Numbered from the stretch's first letter, positions 10,656-22,490 are shown. The stretch is 64,000 bases of DNA from Typhlomys cinereus (GCA_023101885.1 JALPQD010000304.1:682001-746000), one strand, 5' to 3'. The notes: generated from the sequence alone by a model not told the origin. Translations and numbers: made by a program.

Positions 10656-13387
10656 TTAACTATTTACAATAGCAAAGCTATTGAAATCAACCCAAATGCT
10701 GAGCACTTGACAAATGGATAAGGAAAATGTGATATATTTATACAATGAAATATTACTCAGCCATCAAAAAAATTAATGAAATTTGCTGGGAAATGGATGG
10801 AATTAGAAAAAATTGTATCCCAGACACAGAAAGTTAGACACTAGGTATACTCTCTAATAGGTGTATCTTAGTTCCAAGCCCACATAACTACATAGTCAAA
10901 GGTAAATCTCTGTAATACCTACCGTAATCAAAAAGGATTATAAACAGGAGGGAAGGGGAAGGAGGGCCCCCAAAAGAAGAGATAGGGGATCATGCTTCAA
11001 TAGAGAAAATAGGTCACCATCAAGTATTGAATGTAAGTAATGAGACATCTGGTGCAGCTCACTCTCACTTCCGTTCCTTGACACTTGTTACTGAACAGGT
11101 TTGATCTCACCAATCAGGGAGAGTATAGGGACTGGCAGATAGACAGTAACCATCCTGCAAACGGGACACTGACCCCCACACACACCATGGGTGTTGCCGC
11201 AGACCACAGTCACAGGCCTCGAGATCAGGGATCCCCCTGACCAGGTGGATAACAGAAACACACAACTGTCTAGGCCGCGTGAATCTGAACCATTTACTGA
11301 AACTTTTGTGACAGCTTTTATACAGAAAATTTGTGGCTAAAGAATGTTTGCACTTAGTCAACATTCCTAGTCAGCAATCACCTTCAGGAAGGACATTTTT
11401 TTCAAGAACCTAACCCATGGCTTGAGGGTAAAGGCACTTAACAGAAACATTCTCCCAGTATTTCCAAACCTAGCTAATCTATAATGCTTTACCGGATAGC
11501 CATAGTTGTCATTGTTTTAACAGAGACTGCATCTTTAAAATACACAGAGGAGGAATGAGCTCCTTTTGATTTCAGTAAGGGACATATTTTACAATTAACT
11601 ATAAAGGGGTCGTCTGCATCTGTCCCATTTCATCCATCAGTGGGGCCACAGAACAAAAGAAAGGACAAGCAGAACAAAAGATTCTACCTTCAAGACAGAA
11701 GTGAGAGCTTTTAAAATACACAGGGAAGATTGAGCTCCTTTTGATTTCAACAATTAACTATAGGTGTGCCCAACATCCCATAAGTCCCAGCATGAGCTTT
11801 TGCTGTTGTCTTGTCCACGTTGGTCCTCTCAGTCAGGCGGGTTGACATGGGCACCAGGCATGGCAGTAGGTTCTAGCTTGGGAAGTTGCATGCAGCTCAT
11901 GCAGTCTCTGCAATCCAAGCTTGAACCACATCTCTAGGGGGGCCCATGGCTTGGATATTCAAGGGCCATAAGCGCCTATAAGTGGTCCTGTTGATGGAGC
12001 ACTACTGAGATATGTGCTGAAGGAAACACTAGTTATTAAAAGACTAATTCCTCCGATGATAGCGTCCATCCATCATTTAATAGTAAGGTTGCTTATGTCT
12101 TCCTATCAGGAATTCCAGAAGTATATTGCCATCAGTTGTAGATGACCCATCTGTGAACCATGCATTCTCCAAACCTGGGGTCCATAGTGTCGGGCCCCAT
12201 ATTACCAAGGGTGTCTCTTTTGGGGCAGAGGTGATCAGTAGTGGGAGTGCACTCAAATGGTCAATCTCTGTGATTTCTCATAAGAGTGCTGTTTGGGAAA
12301 GGGAAAACACAACCCCCGTTTACTTCCGACATGGATTCTCCTGCTTTGGATTGCAAATATCATCTCCAGGGGATAGTCTCTTCCTTGGCCTTCTGGAACT
12401 AGTTTCCTGCTCTGAGAAATTCTGAGAAATTCCTAGCACCTGCCCATAGGGTAACTGTGACCTTCCCCAGGGAACAAGCTTTAGGCCTGAACTGGGAAGA
12501 AACACCAAGGCCTGGCAATTCCCATATTTTTCCTTATTTCTCTTAAATAAAGCCATGTCCTTTTCCCAAAAGATGTTTTTTTAAATCTATCTTTTCCAAA
12601 CTGAGACCTATTCTACCAGATTGGTCAGATAAGGACACAGTAGGGTGTGTCCTACTCCTATTCTTCTATCTACCTTTGAGACTCCACTTATATTAAGATC
12701 TTCATTTAAACAGTCTTTTATATTTAGTTAGAGGGTGACCTTTGATACCAAACAGAATTTGGCCAAGGGCACTGCAGGAAAAAAAACTGAAAGCAACAAC
12801 AAACCATAATTCAGAACACCAAAGACCTTACATTAATCACCTGGAACCAGACCAGCCAAATCTCTCCCCATCCTAAAGATCAGGGAACCTTGCAGAAGAG
12901 AGGGCAGCAAGATTGTAAGAGCCTAAAGATGAGGGAGGACCAACAATATGCAACATACTTCACACAAGTTAGGACTGCAGCAGCCAGAATTGGACTTTGC
13001 ATGACCTGCACAATAGCTAACATGTCAATGACCCCCCCCCAAAGTGTAGCATGGATCACAGGGAAGAAGGCTCCAGGCAGTAGAAGCCTTAGAGGCAAGG
13101 CATTAACAGTCATAATAGAGTTCCCATACTAACTGGGAGCCCAAGAAGGGGCTCCAGGCTATGCCACTGAGTCCTGAACTCCCACTAGGGTGGAGGACTC
13201 AGAGGGAGGTTTGGCATTCATACAAAAGGATGTGTTCCAGGGGATGGGAAAGAGGAAGAGGGGTGAACGGAGGGGGAAGAGAGGAAGAGTCAAGGGGGGA
13301 CAACTGGGGAGGGGAAGAGGGAAGGAGAGGACAGAGTACCTATTGAGCTTGTATGATTAGAAAAAAATACAATGTGGGGAAAAATAA
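10656..13387 (+). mobile_element. 5'-truncated L1 (ORF2 end plus 3' UTR), interrupted by an ERV
   Basis: Begins in the ORF2 C-terminal coding region (IAIEINPNA-like, then KWMELEK), continues into the 3' UTR to about 11,191, and resumes after the ERV at about 12,640 through a G-rich tract to an A-rich tail. Target duplication TAAAGTGTTAA near 10,648 and 13,385. It interrupts the unit 2 flank exactly where unit 1 is continuous at about 7,745. Confidence 0.8.
11192..12639 (-). mobile_element. Endogenous retrovirus remnant with LTR ends, nested in the L1
   Basis: Termini read TG...CA. On the minus strand the outer parts match the solo LTR at 45,703-46,482: the start at 12,639-12,420, and the end with a TATAAAAGC box and a degenerate AATAAA at about 11,300-11,320. 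Between them is non-LTR sequence, including a pol RNase H-like stretch at about 12,140-12,163 (W-F-T-D-G-S). A 60-75-base segment is duplicated at 11,531-11,605 and 11,706-11,765. All frames are broken. Probably a collapsed provirus. Confidence 0.65.
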
Positions 13388-14350
13388 AGTGTTAAAATAG
13401 GTGAACATATAAGAAAAAGTAAAATTGATTCAAAATTCCCATTTTATACTTTGAATGGTGGTTCTGAGTATTTGTTTAAATAAATAACACTTCCTATAAA
13501 GTCAACATATGAGAGCCAGTTAGAAACATTTCAAACTACCATAGATTTCTGTTGAACTGCTGGATTGATGACTCAAGCAAAATACAAATCTTAGAAGATA
13601 TACATGGACTTTAACTTTGAAGGTGGATTTTTTTCACTCAAGTTTCAAAGAAAAGTTATTAACCCTCAGTGTAACAGAATTCATGGACAACTCATGATTC
13701 CAAATCACAATGACATCTAAGCATATTCTAGTTGAGAATAAAGCAGACTTGAGCAGGACAAAATCTTTATATTTCAAGAAATACCAGGTCAATAAGAGAA
13801 AAAATAACTATTTTTCTCATTTCGTTATTAGTCTCTTTGTTCCCATATCATGACTGTTCCCTGTTCATGCTAGTAAAAAAAAAATGATTCAAAAAGTTTA
13901 GGATTCAAAGTCTCGTGTTATATGTGAGTCTTAGGAGGAACTGATCCTATAATTAAATTGGTGATGATCAGGTAGAAAGGATAATTTGAGTCATGTCTGT
14001 AGACTAGGCCAAACGTGACTATTACGTTCCTTAAAGACTATTCCTTCAAGACAAAAACAAAAACAAAAACAAAAAAAACCAAACAGGACAGGGAGGATAG
14101 ATTACTAGGTAAAGAGCTTGCCAAGTAAAAGTGAGGACCTTAATTCAACCCCAACCCTCACACAAACACACCATGCAAGGGGCCAGTGACAGAGCTCAAT
14201 GGTTAAACACCTGCTCCGAAACTCACCTCAGTTCAATCTGAATAAACTCACATGGTGTAATGATGAAGCTGACTTCCTTACGTTGTTCTCTGACTACTCC
14301 CGCTGTTCTATGACACACATGTGCACACCTTTCTTTCTTTCCAAATGAAT
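13388..14350 (+). repeat. Unit 2 copy of the GVIN 3' flank
   Basis: Non-coding. Aligns with 7,745-8,870 apart from the L1 end inserted in unit 1. It carries a (CAAAAA)-like run at about 14,050-14,080. Confidence 0.8.
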
Positions 14351-14360
14351 AATATTGTCA

Positions 14361-14648
14361 GGGGCCGGAGAAGTAGCCCCAGGGTTAAGACTCTGCCTGG
14401 CAAACAGAAGAACCTGAGTTCAGATCCTGGCAGAAATGATATTGGCCTGGACTTTAGGCTCTGGAAGGCAGAGTCTGAGAAATCCCAGAACAAAGCAAAA
14501 TAGAAGTATAAGCAATCCAGGATGATTCTTTCAAATACCTTTGGTCCTCCACAAGGACAATAGTGCCCTCTGAGGCACAAATACAGACACAGAGACACAA
14601 ATATAGACACAGGGTGTGCATATGTACACGCACAACACACACACACAA
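14361..14648 (+). mobile_element. B2-superfamily SINE, unit 2 copy, right end lost
   Basis: Orthologous to the SINE at 8,882 by position and sequence. The left target copy AATATTGTCA is at 14,351-14,360, but the right copy is absent: the (CA)n tail runs straight into AAAGACATGACAG, which matches unit 1 at about 9,966. Confidence 0.8.
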
Positions 14649-15013
14649 AGACATGACAGCAGAGGCAGGATGGGCACGTGGTGGTGTGTGGCATTTCCCT
14701 GGAACAAATGGCTGTCACTGTATGCAAGGCTATTAAGACTATTGCACCTGTTAACTAAAGATGCTCCCTTACAGACAGTGAGGCACAAAGGGCACGTACT
14801 CGCCCATGGACTAGCACACAGGGGCCTGTACCTTGTGCCTGTCCACACGGCCCCCACACGCCTGCACATGTGAGGGCTGGAAAGAGCTAAGATGCACGTG
14901 CTTGCACACGTGCTGTAAATATTCTCAGACATGTGCCTGTGCGCCTGAGGCTGGGGTTCCATCTAGGCAGACATGGGGAAGCCATCAGCCGTGCAGTGTT
15001 GAGCTTCTTTGAA

Positions 15014-15340
15014 TTCTCCATCTTCCTGTTAGCAACGCTTACCCCTATTCCTGTAAGCAAGCCCAATAAATACATCAGGGCTCAGAATCATCATTACTTT
15101 GGCCTGTCGTGGAACCTCAATCTAGGGCAGACAGTTGTGTGTGGCATCTCCCCAGAAAAAGTATTAACGCAACTTCTGGGAAGAAGAAGGTTTCAGAGGG
15201 AGAAGGAATGGGGATGAGGAAGAGTAAAACAGGATGAAACTGCAAAAACTTCATTACATATGTTAAAAAAATCTCTCAAAAGAACATAAACTTCAAGAAA
15301 ACTAAGAAACTGTCTTCATTTCGTTCACAAAGAAATCATA
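15014..15340. other. Non-coding, no feature recognised
   Basis: Sequence after the duplication boundary. It contains AATAAA at about 15,066 but no coding frame or repeat that I recognise. Confidence 0.4.
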
Positions 15341-15351
15341 GTCTCTATTTT

Positions 15352-15646
15352 TTTAAGATTGTTTTCCTCAATCATACAAGCTCAATAGGTACCTAGGTCC
15401 TCTGCCTCCCTCCACCCCTCCCCAGTCCCTCCTTGCACTCTCCCCACTTTTCCCCTTCCTTTCGACCCTCTCCCTCCCCATTTCCCAATAACTCCCCCTT
15501 TCCTCCTCCTATCCCCCTGGAACATCCTTTTGTGTGATGCCAAACTTCCCTCTGAGTCCTCCACCCTAGTGAGGTGTAAGGACTCAATGCCATAGCTGGG
15601 AGCCCTTTTTTGGGTTCCCCATTAGTAGGGGAACACTACCATGATG
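15352..15646 (-). mobile_element. 5'-truncated L1 3' end
   Basis: T-run and CAATCATACAAGCTCAATAGG, then a C-rich tract: the reverse complement of the L1 3' terminus seen elsewhere. Flanked by GTCTCTATTTT at 15,341-15,351 and 15,647-15,657. Confidence 0.85.
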
Positions 15647-15657
15647 GTCTCTATTTT

Positions 15658-15994
15658 CAAAAACTTTATTTGTTCTTTTGTGTGTGCGCACATGTGTGTA
15701 TATGTATGCGCGCGTGTGTGCGTGCGTGTGTGTGTGTGTGTGTGTGTGTGTTGTGTGTGTGTTGTGTGTTGTGTGTGTATCAGAGGGCACTATATATCTC
15801 TGTGAAAGATAAAGGATGACTTCAAGAATCATCCTGGATCACATCTACCACCTTTTTGCTTTACTCGGGGGTTTCTGAGGCTCCACCCACCAAGGCCAGA
15901 AGTAGTGTTTTTATCTTGGACCTGGGATTTGAAGGCAGGAAGTTCTACTTGCAAGGGAGAGTCTTATTAACCCTAAGCTCTCTCTCCAGCCTCC
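15658..15994 (-). mobile_element. B2-superfamily SINE, minus strand
   Basis: A (GT)n tail at 15,680-15,778, then the reverse complement of the SINE body, ending at the tRNA head (CTCTCTCCAGCC). Its flanks are GGTCTCTATTT at 15,646-15,657 and 15,998-16,008, the same target word used by the adjacent L1. Confidence 0.8.
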
Positions 15995-16008
15995 ATTGGT
16001 CTCTATTT

Positions 16009-17060
16009 ACTTGCACATTTTCCATCTCTCCACAACCAATGAAACCAGGCTTCCCGGGGAAGAGTAGCCAAAATAAGAACATGGTTTGCAAGATGGGACA
16101 GAGGAGTGCTGAATACATCCCTTAGGCCTTTCACAGGACTTCAAACCTATAACTACTGTCTCAAGAAAAATGGAAAAAAGACATAATTTTCTTTTGTCCT
16201 CTGAAAAAATCTCTGTGGAAGTTGAGAGGATTTGCTGGTATAGTAACACTGAAATGGTGATAGAGACAGAGGTAAGATGACTGTTAGGCACAAAACTGAA
16301 GAACACGGTGTGATGAAGACTGGGTTAGACTTGAAGAGGACATTACAGGATCAGTGATTCTGGTATCACTTGGCAAGGAGGAACAGAAGAAGAGGGGAAA
16401 TGGAGTCAGTGAGAATAAGATCATCTGAACTAGAAATGAACTTCATTGTAAACTGCTTACCTAGTCACGAGGCCCAGGATTCTAACTGTAGCACCGCATA
16501 AAGAAGGTAAATATAAACTAACTAATGGATTTTCAATTTGGGGATATTAGCATCAGGTATTTAATTCACAAACTTAGAGGAAACCCTGATATAAGTTTTG
16601 TATGTATAAGATATTACAAAAATGATAAATAAAGCAAGGTAAAATATGCTTGCTACGCTGATTTCTTAATTCTCTCGTGTTCCCACATATTACTGCATCA
16701 CACTGTGTTAATTAATAATAGTACAATTTACCTATATATTTTACTCCACTTAGTTTTTATAATTGGAGTTTCTCTGATAATTGGGAAAAATACATAGCGG
16801 AAAATGAGAAGATGGAAAGTAGGAGGGACAGAGGAACTTATACAAAAATCCAAAAATTGTAGGAACCCAAAATGAACCTCCTATGCTAGTAATATATCAA
16901 AAAATCATGCCTTGTAAAGAAGGAACAAGAATGGGAAGTCCTATGTAGAAGAGAACAGAGTGAGGAAAATGGAGGGGAAAAAAGCCCTGAGCTGATCCAC
17001 ATAGAACCAAGTGACAAAGTTATACTAGAAATAACAGGAATGTGAACAGTTCTGATACAG
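16009..17060. other. About 1 kb non-coding, no feature recognised
   Basis: AT-rich sequence without a long reading frame and without a repeat I can name. Confidence 0.4.
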
Positions 17061-17480
17061 TTGATCAGAGATCAACCTTCTCATAAAGACTCATGAAGGA
17101 CTGCTGTATCTAGGAACTCACATGCATAATGACTGACATACCAACATGGTCCCATAGAGTAATGGCTTGTCCAGTGGAGAACCTTCCCATATTTAGGTTC
17201 TTAAAATCTCATTGCCCCCTCTGCCACAAGATTCCCAAAGCTTTAGGATGGAGAGAGATTAGGTTGGCCTAATTTTGTGTGAGCCTTGGTAGGTCGCTGG
17301 TACTCTGCATTATGGCTGGCCATTGCTGTCCACTTCGCTGCTATTCTACTGCCTTAGGCTGCATCCTGTTAGGGTACTGAGATCCCCTACTTCTGTAGAA
17401 GAAGACTTCTACAGGTTCATTGGTTGTATTCTCCTATTGATCTGTTTCCTTCCCTTTTTAGGTTCTTGTTCCATTCTGAA
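17060..17480 (-). mobile_element. Older L1 3' UTR fragment
   Basis: Contains minus-strand matches to the L1 3' UTR (AGCTTTAGGATGGAGAGAG, GTTGGCCTAATTT, GGCTGCATCCTGTTAGG), more diverged than neighbouring copies. The boundaries are approximate. Confidence 0.55.
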
Positions 17481-17489
17481 AAGAGGGTC

Positions 17490-18340
17490 TTGAGTTCAGT
17501 CAGAAAGTTTCAGCTCAGCATGACAAGGGAGATAGAAAGTAACCATTTTGCAGATGGGTGATTGACCCCTCCCTCACCGCGGTTTCCTACTTTTATTACA
17601 TCTACCTTTGAATATACTCTTATTACAAGACTCTAATTTAACAGGTCTTTATCTTTGGCCAGGGCGTGACATCCAATACCCATCAGGGTGTAGCCGAGGG
17701 AATTGCGGGAGCAGCAAAACTGAAAAAAAAAATCAACAAACCATAATCCAGAACATCAGAGACTCTGTATCAATCACCTGGAACTAGGCCAGCCTAATTT
17801 CTCCCAAACCTGAAATTCAGGGAAATTTGCGGAAGAGGGGGTGGTAAGATTGTAAGAGCACAAGGATGGGAGGAGCAACGATATGCAAGATACTCCACAC
17901 AAGTTAGGGCCAAAGCAATCATAACTGGACTTTGCATGCCCTGCACAATGCCCAACACACTACTGACCCCACAAAGTCTAGCATTTGCTAAGGGCACTAG
18001 GATCCTTGGAGGCAAGGGTTGACAGCCAAAATAGTGTTCCTATGCTTAAGGGGAACACTGGAAAGGGTTCTGGGTAATGCCATTGGGTCCTTGTACCTCA
18101 TCGGAGAGGAGGATCCAGAGAAGAGTTTGGCATGCACATTAAAGGATGCTCCGGGGATGGGAAAGAGAGGCACTGGGCGATGGGGAGGGAAAAGAGATGG
18201 GGAGGGAAGGGGGAGGGGAGGGGGGGCACAGGGGGATAGGAGGTTGGAGGGAGGGGGAGACCAGTGTACCTGTTAAGTTTGTATGAGTGGAAATAAAAAA
18301 AATGTAAAAAAAAAGTTAAAAAATTTTTATTTGTGAAAAA
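17490..18340 (+). mobile_element. 5'-truncated L1 3' UTR
   Basis: Runs from the middle of the 3' UTR (AGTAACCATTTTGCAGATGGG) through the CCTTGGAGGCAAGGG segment and the G-rich tract at 18,180-18,260 to GTATGAGTGGAAATAAA and an A-rich tail. Confidence 0.8.
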
Positions 18341-18344
18341 AAAG

Positions 18345-19505
18345 GTAAAGATTGAAATGCCATATGACCCTGCTATTCCACTTCTGGGAATAATCCCCCA
18401 TACAAAAAATTCACCTGGATAGCACAAGCACGACCATGTTCATAGCAGCACTGTTTATAATAGCAAAGTCATGGAATCAACCCAAATGCCCAACAGTTGA
18501 TGAGTGAATAAGGAAAATGTGGTACATTTATACAATGGAATACTACTCAGTCATCAAAAGATGAATTAATGAAATTTGCCAGGAAATGGATGGAATTAGA
18601 AAAAATTATATTGAGTAAAATATCCCAGACACAGAAAATTAAGTGCCATATGTACTCCCTAATAGGAGGATTCTAGTACCAAACTTAGTGACATACTCAA
18701 AGATAAAACTTTGTAATACCTACAGTAATTGCAAAGATTATAAACAGCAGGGAAGGGGAAGGAGGGCCCCGCCAGAAACAAGGAAAGAGGGGATCATGCT
18801 ACAGCAGAGAAAATAGACCACCATCAAGTACTGCAAGTAAGTAGTGAGACATCTGGTTAAGCTCACAGACTTTCCTTCTTGGACACTTGCAAATGAGGGT
18901 GTTTAATCTCACCAGTCAGGGAAGGCATAGAGACTGGCAGAGAGATGGTAACCATCTTGCAAATGGGAGACTGACCCACCTTCACTGTGGTCTCCTACTC
19001 TTATTCCATCTACTTTTGAATCTACTCTTATAGTAAGATTCTGTTTTAACCTGCCTTTTATCTTTGGCTAGTAGGAGACATCCAACACCCATCAGGATGG
19101 AGTCAAGGGTGGTGCAGGAACAGCAAAACTGAAAAAAAAAAAAGCAACAAACTATAATTCAAAACATCAGAGACCCTACATTAACCACCTGGAACCAGGC
19201 CAGCCTAATTTCTCCCTATCCTAAAGCTCAGGGAAATTTGTGGAAGAGGGGACAGTAAGATTGAAAGAGCAATGCTACTGAGTCCTAACACCTAATCAGA
19301 GAGGAGAACCCAGAGGGAAGTTTGACATTCACACTTAAAGGATGCTCCAGGGAATGGGGGGGAGGGGGTACTGGGAAAAAGGGAGGGAGGGTGGGGAAAG
19401 GAAGGGGAAAAGGAGGAGGGAGCAAGGGAGTCAGAGAGGGGTGGAGGGAGGGAGGGGACCGGGATACCTATTAAGTTTGTATGAATGGAAAAAATAAATT
19501 AATTA
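18345..19505 (+). mobile_element. 5'-truncated L1 with ORF2 C-terminus and 3' UTR
   Basis: Starts with the ORF2 C-terminal region (MPYDPAIPLLGIIPH-like, then ATTTATACAATGGAATACTAC) and continues through a complete 3' UTR. G-rich tract at 19,355-19,460, tail at 19,482-19,505. It follows the tail of the preceding L1 directly. The coding part is broken. Confidence 0.8.
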
Positions 19506-19721
19506 AATTTAAAACGTATGCCTCTAATTTTAGTGACTACTTGGATATTTACTTTCAAAGTGTCTGTTCAAGGCTAATTCATCTTTATTGATTACTAATC
19601 TTTAGTTCTTTACATACTCTTTATAAATTCTTAGAAGTTTATGTGTGTTGTAAAATATATACATAAAATTTAAATTTATTCTTGCTATTATTTTTAACTC
19701 ATTATAGAAAGTAATGAGCTT

Positions 19722-20023
19722 GTGTTAGAGAGATGGCTCAGCGGTTAAGATTTTGTCTCACAAGCACAGGATCCCAGGTCCCATGTTAAAATCTCTAGGC
19801 AGAAACTGGTGGCCTGTACTTCCGGCCAAGGAGGGCAGAATTTGGGAAATTCCAGAGCAAAGCAAGAAGGAGGTAGAAGCAACCCAGGATGATTCACCAA
19901 GACACCCTTTGTCCTCCATAGGGACACACAGTGCCTTCATCATACACACACATGCACATAAACACACAATACACACACACACACACACACAAATAAAATA
20001 AATAAATAAAATATTTTTTAAAA
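19722..20023 (+). mobile_element. B2-superfamily SINE with (CA)n and A-rich tail
   Basis: Head TTAGAGAGATGGCTCAGCGG, B box, body, (CA)n at about 19,966-19,991, then AAATAAA repeats. The target duplication AGAAAGTAATGAGCTT lies at 19,706-19,721, with a one-mismatch copy at 20,024-20,039. Confidence 0.9.
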
Positions 20024-20039
20024 AGAAAATAATGAGCTT

Positions 20040-20590
20040 TATTACGGCAGTTTTGTATAAATATGTTGCTATGTTTTCTTCTAATTCAAACCCTTCAATT
20101 GCTGTCTTTCCTTATTCCCTACCTCTTCCAAGTCACATATCCCCCAAGAAAAATTTGCTTTCATATTACGTTAATTTCTTCATCCTATTCCTACCTTGTC
20201 CCACTTCATTAATGACTCCCTCTTCCCTTCTTGTTCCTCTTCTTGTAAATCACCACACACACACACTTAAACATGTAGATACAGCAAATGTCACATTTGT
20301 CATTCTGGTTCTGATTTATGTCACTTACTTACATAATTTCCAGTTCTATACATTTTCTTATAAATGTCATGGCTTCACACACAAAAACATATATACACAC
20401 ACACACACTCACACATGAAAAAAATTAGTTAAAAATAATAGTTTTAATATATAAACAAAATGTTCAGATTCATAGATCATGGGTCAGAAATATCTACCCA
20501 AAATTGTGTCCAAAATTACCTCAATACGAAGCCTAATGTGAACAGTGAAGAAAACACTGCATCAGCTTCCTCTGTAAACTTTACCTTAAA
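20040..20590. other. Non-coding, CT- and CA-rich patches
   Basis: Contains a pyrimidine-rich stretch (20,100-20,240) and short (CA)n tracts near 20,250 and 20,395-20,410. It may include an old LINE 3' UTR, but I cannot support a family. Confidence 0.3.
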
Positions 20591-20600
20591 CCTAAGGTGT

Positions 20601-20602
20601 GC

Positions 20603-20643
<41 letters not shown>

Positions 20644-20855
20644 TTTCTATCTGTCTGTCTTTCTGTCTGTCAGAGGGCACTGTGTGTCCCTGTAGAGGAT
20701 CAAGGGTGACTTCAGGAATCATCCTGAATTGCTTCTACCTCCTTTTTGCTTGGCTCTGGAATTTCCCAGAGCTCTGGAAATCCAGTCCACCACCATTTCC
20801 ACCTGCCAGTTTTTACATGGGACCTGGGATCCAAAATCAGGACCTTCACCAGCCC
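20601..20855 (-). mobile_element. B2-superfamily SINE, minus strand, damaged head
   Basis: (GT)n tail at 20,602-20,642, then the reverse-complement SINE body. The tRNA-like head is shortened, so the A-box part is missing. Target duplications CCTAAGGTGT (20,591-20,600) and CCTAAGATGT (20,856-20,865). Confidence 0.8.
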
Positions 20856-20865
20856 CCTAAGATGT

Positions 20866-22124
20866 ATTTCTGATAGTGATCTGTTCTCACTCTTGGTAAT
20901 CAGGACCATTGTGAGAATGCAACTGAATCCTCTACTGCATATTTCCAGAAGTCTCTCCTTTAAACCCACCCCTTCAATTTACAATAACCACTCTTAAAAT
21001 GTTTGGTCATATTGGACAATCTCCTATGACCTTCTACAGAGTAAGTCCCTCTAATTCCTCACGAATTATTAATTCTCAACACTAATGCATGTAAGCACAC
21101 ACATGGTTTAAAACAAATGTTAAATCTACAAGACAGGAAGTTCTCCATGTAGGTTGGTGGCAGGAGCATTTTTTGGACCCAGCTTTGCTTTGTATTATCA
21201 GGGTCATTATCCCTTCAGAGGAATGACAGGGAGTGGATAGTTAAAAGTCCTCTTCTTTGAGTGTAAAAAAGCATATGGCATGAGTTAATTTTGGATTTCC
21301 TATTTCAAGGCCAATGGAACAAACTTATAATTCCTACTTGAAGAAAACTGTGTCTTTGGGGAAGCAGACTAAAGGGTTAATTCCCTCGTTTCTACCCAAT
21401 ACCCGTTTAGTAATAAATGTTTTATAATAACTTTTAGTAATAAATGTTTCCTCTTGGAAACCTGGGTGGTAGCTGAGTAATTAGAAATCTCTTTGGGAGA
21501 TCTGGGAGAACCTTTTCAACTTCAGTGCATCACAACTTAACTTGAATTTTTCTTTTTTTATTTTTATTGCATTCATAATTAATTTAATAGTGTTAACTAA
21601 AACATAAAGTCTTTCAGATCATTTTAAATAGATTTAGAGAATGGCAGACAATTCTGTAGTGACAGAGAATCTTGTCGTGAGCACCATCAGCTTTCCTGGT
21701 ATCACAAAAACTTTTAAAACTTGAGGACTGAAGGGAGCTGGATGTTTGGGAGTCATCCAAAGACTATCCACTATATGACAAAAAGGGGCTACTGGTACCC
21801 AGAAGTCTGACGCTAAGCTTTTCTACAACCCACAGATGGGAAGAAGCAACAACCAAGTTTTGGATCAAACTATGGATGGAGAAGGGGTTCATAAGGCACT
21901 TAATGTTTGCTGGGGGTGGGATACGACTCATATTCCTCAATAATGAAGAATCTGGTAAACTGAGGAAGTCAATGCTCCTCACCCATGGTCTTGCAAGCAG
22001 CCCTAATTAAATGCATTGGGCCACAAAAGAAGACATGAAATAAGAAGGATGAGTTATCAGGAGAAGAAAGGTGTTGAATTGTAGGGAAAAGAGGGTAAGA
22101 GTGTGATGAGAGAAGACTATGATT
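20866..22124. other. About 1.2 kb non-coding, no feature recognised
   Basis: No coding frame above background. A direct repeat of TAATAAATGTTT occurs at about 21,410 and 21,440. Otherwise I see nothing to annotate. Confidence 0.4.
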
Positions 22125-22149
22125 AAAGTACATTATATATATCTCCTTT

Positions 22150-22490
22150 TCTGTCCCAGACCCGGACCAGGGCAGACTCCCTGTTCTTCAGGTAAGCCCC
22201 CTAGATCATGTCCCAGATCCCAGGTCATCTGCCTGTTCCACTAGTAGCCAGCCTACCTTTCTGACACTAGAGAAGCTCCTAGACCATGCCCCAAGGTCCC
22301 AGGTGATCTGCTGTGCCCCACTAGCCACTCTGCTTTTCTGCCTCAGACCCTGACCTAGACAAACTCCCTGCTCCCCAAGTAAGCCCCCTAGATCATGCTC
22401 CAGGCCCCAGGTCATCTATGCCTCCCACTAGCCATTCTACCTTTCTGCCCCAGAACTGAACAGGGCAGACTTCCTGCTTCTCAGAATTTA
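22150..22490 (+). repeat. L1 5' UTR tandem units (about 3 copies)
   Basis: Three imperfect copies of a unit of about 100 bases, each with TTTCTG(C/A)C...AGACC, a CTCCCTG-like word, AAGCCCCCTAGATCATG and CCCAGGTCATCT. Placed at the 5' end of the L1 insertion just inside its target duplication, like the promoter monomers of rodent L1s. Confidence 0.7.

Larger units (their letters stand above)
10354..15013 (+). repeat. Tandem segmental duplication, unit 2
   Basis: Matches 7,436-10,353 in order. The left junction sits at TTTGAA: unit 1 ends GAGCTGCTTTGAA and is followed directly by the GVIN tail. Unit 2 ends GAGCTTCTTTGAA at 15,013 and continues into unrelated sequence. It is longer than unit 1 because of the 2.7-kb L1/ERV composite at 10,656-13,387, and shorter elsewhere because the equivalent of 9,263-9,965 is missing. 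Confidence 0.85.

Noticed and set aside
17395..17420. Short perfect palindrome CTGTAGAAG...CTTCTACAG as a possible terminator or regulatory hairpin
   Set aside because: Only nine-base arms inside old L1 3' UTR sequence, no adjacent gene; likely chance.
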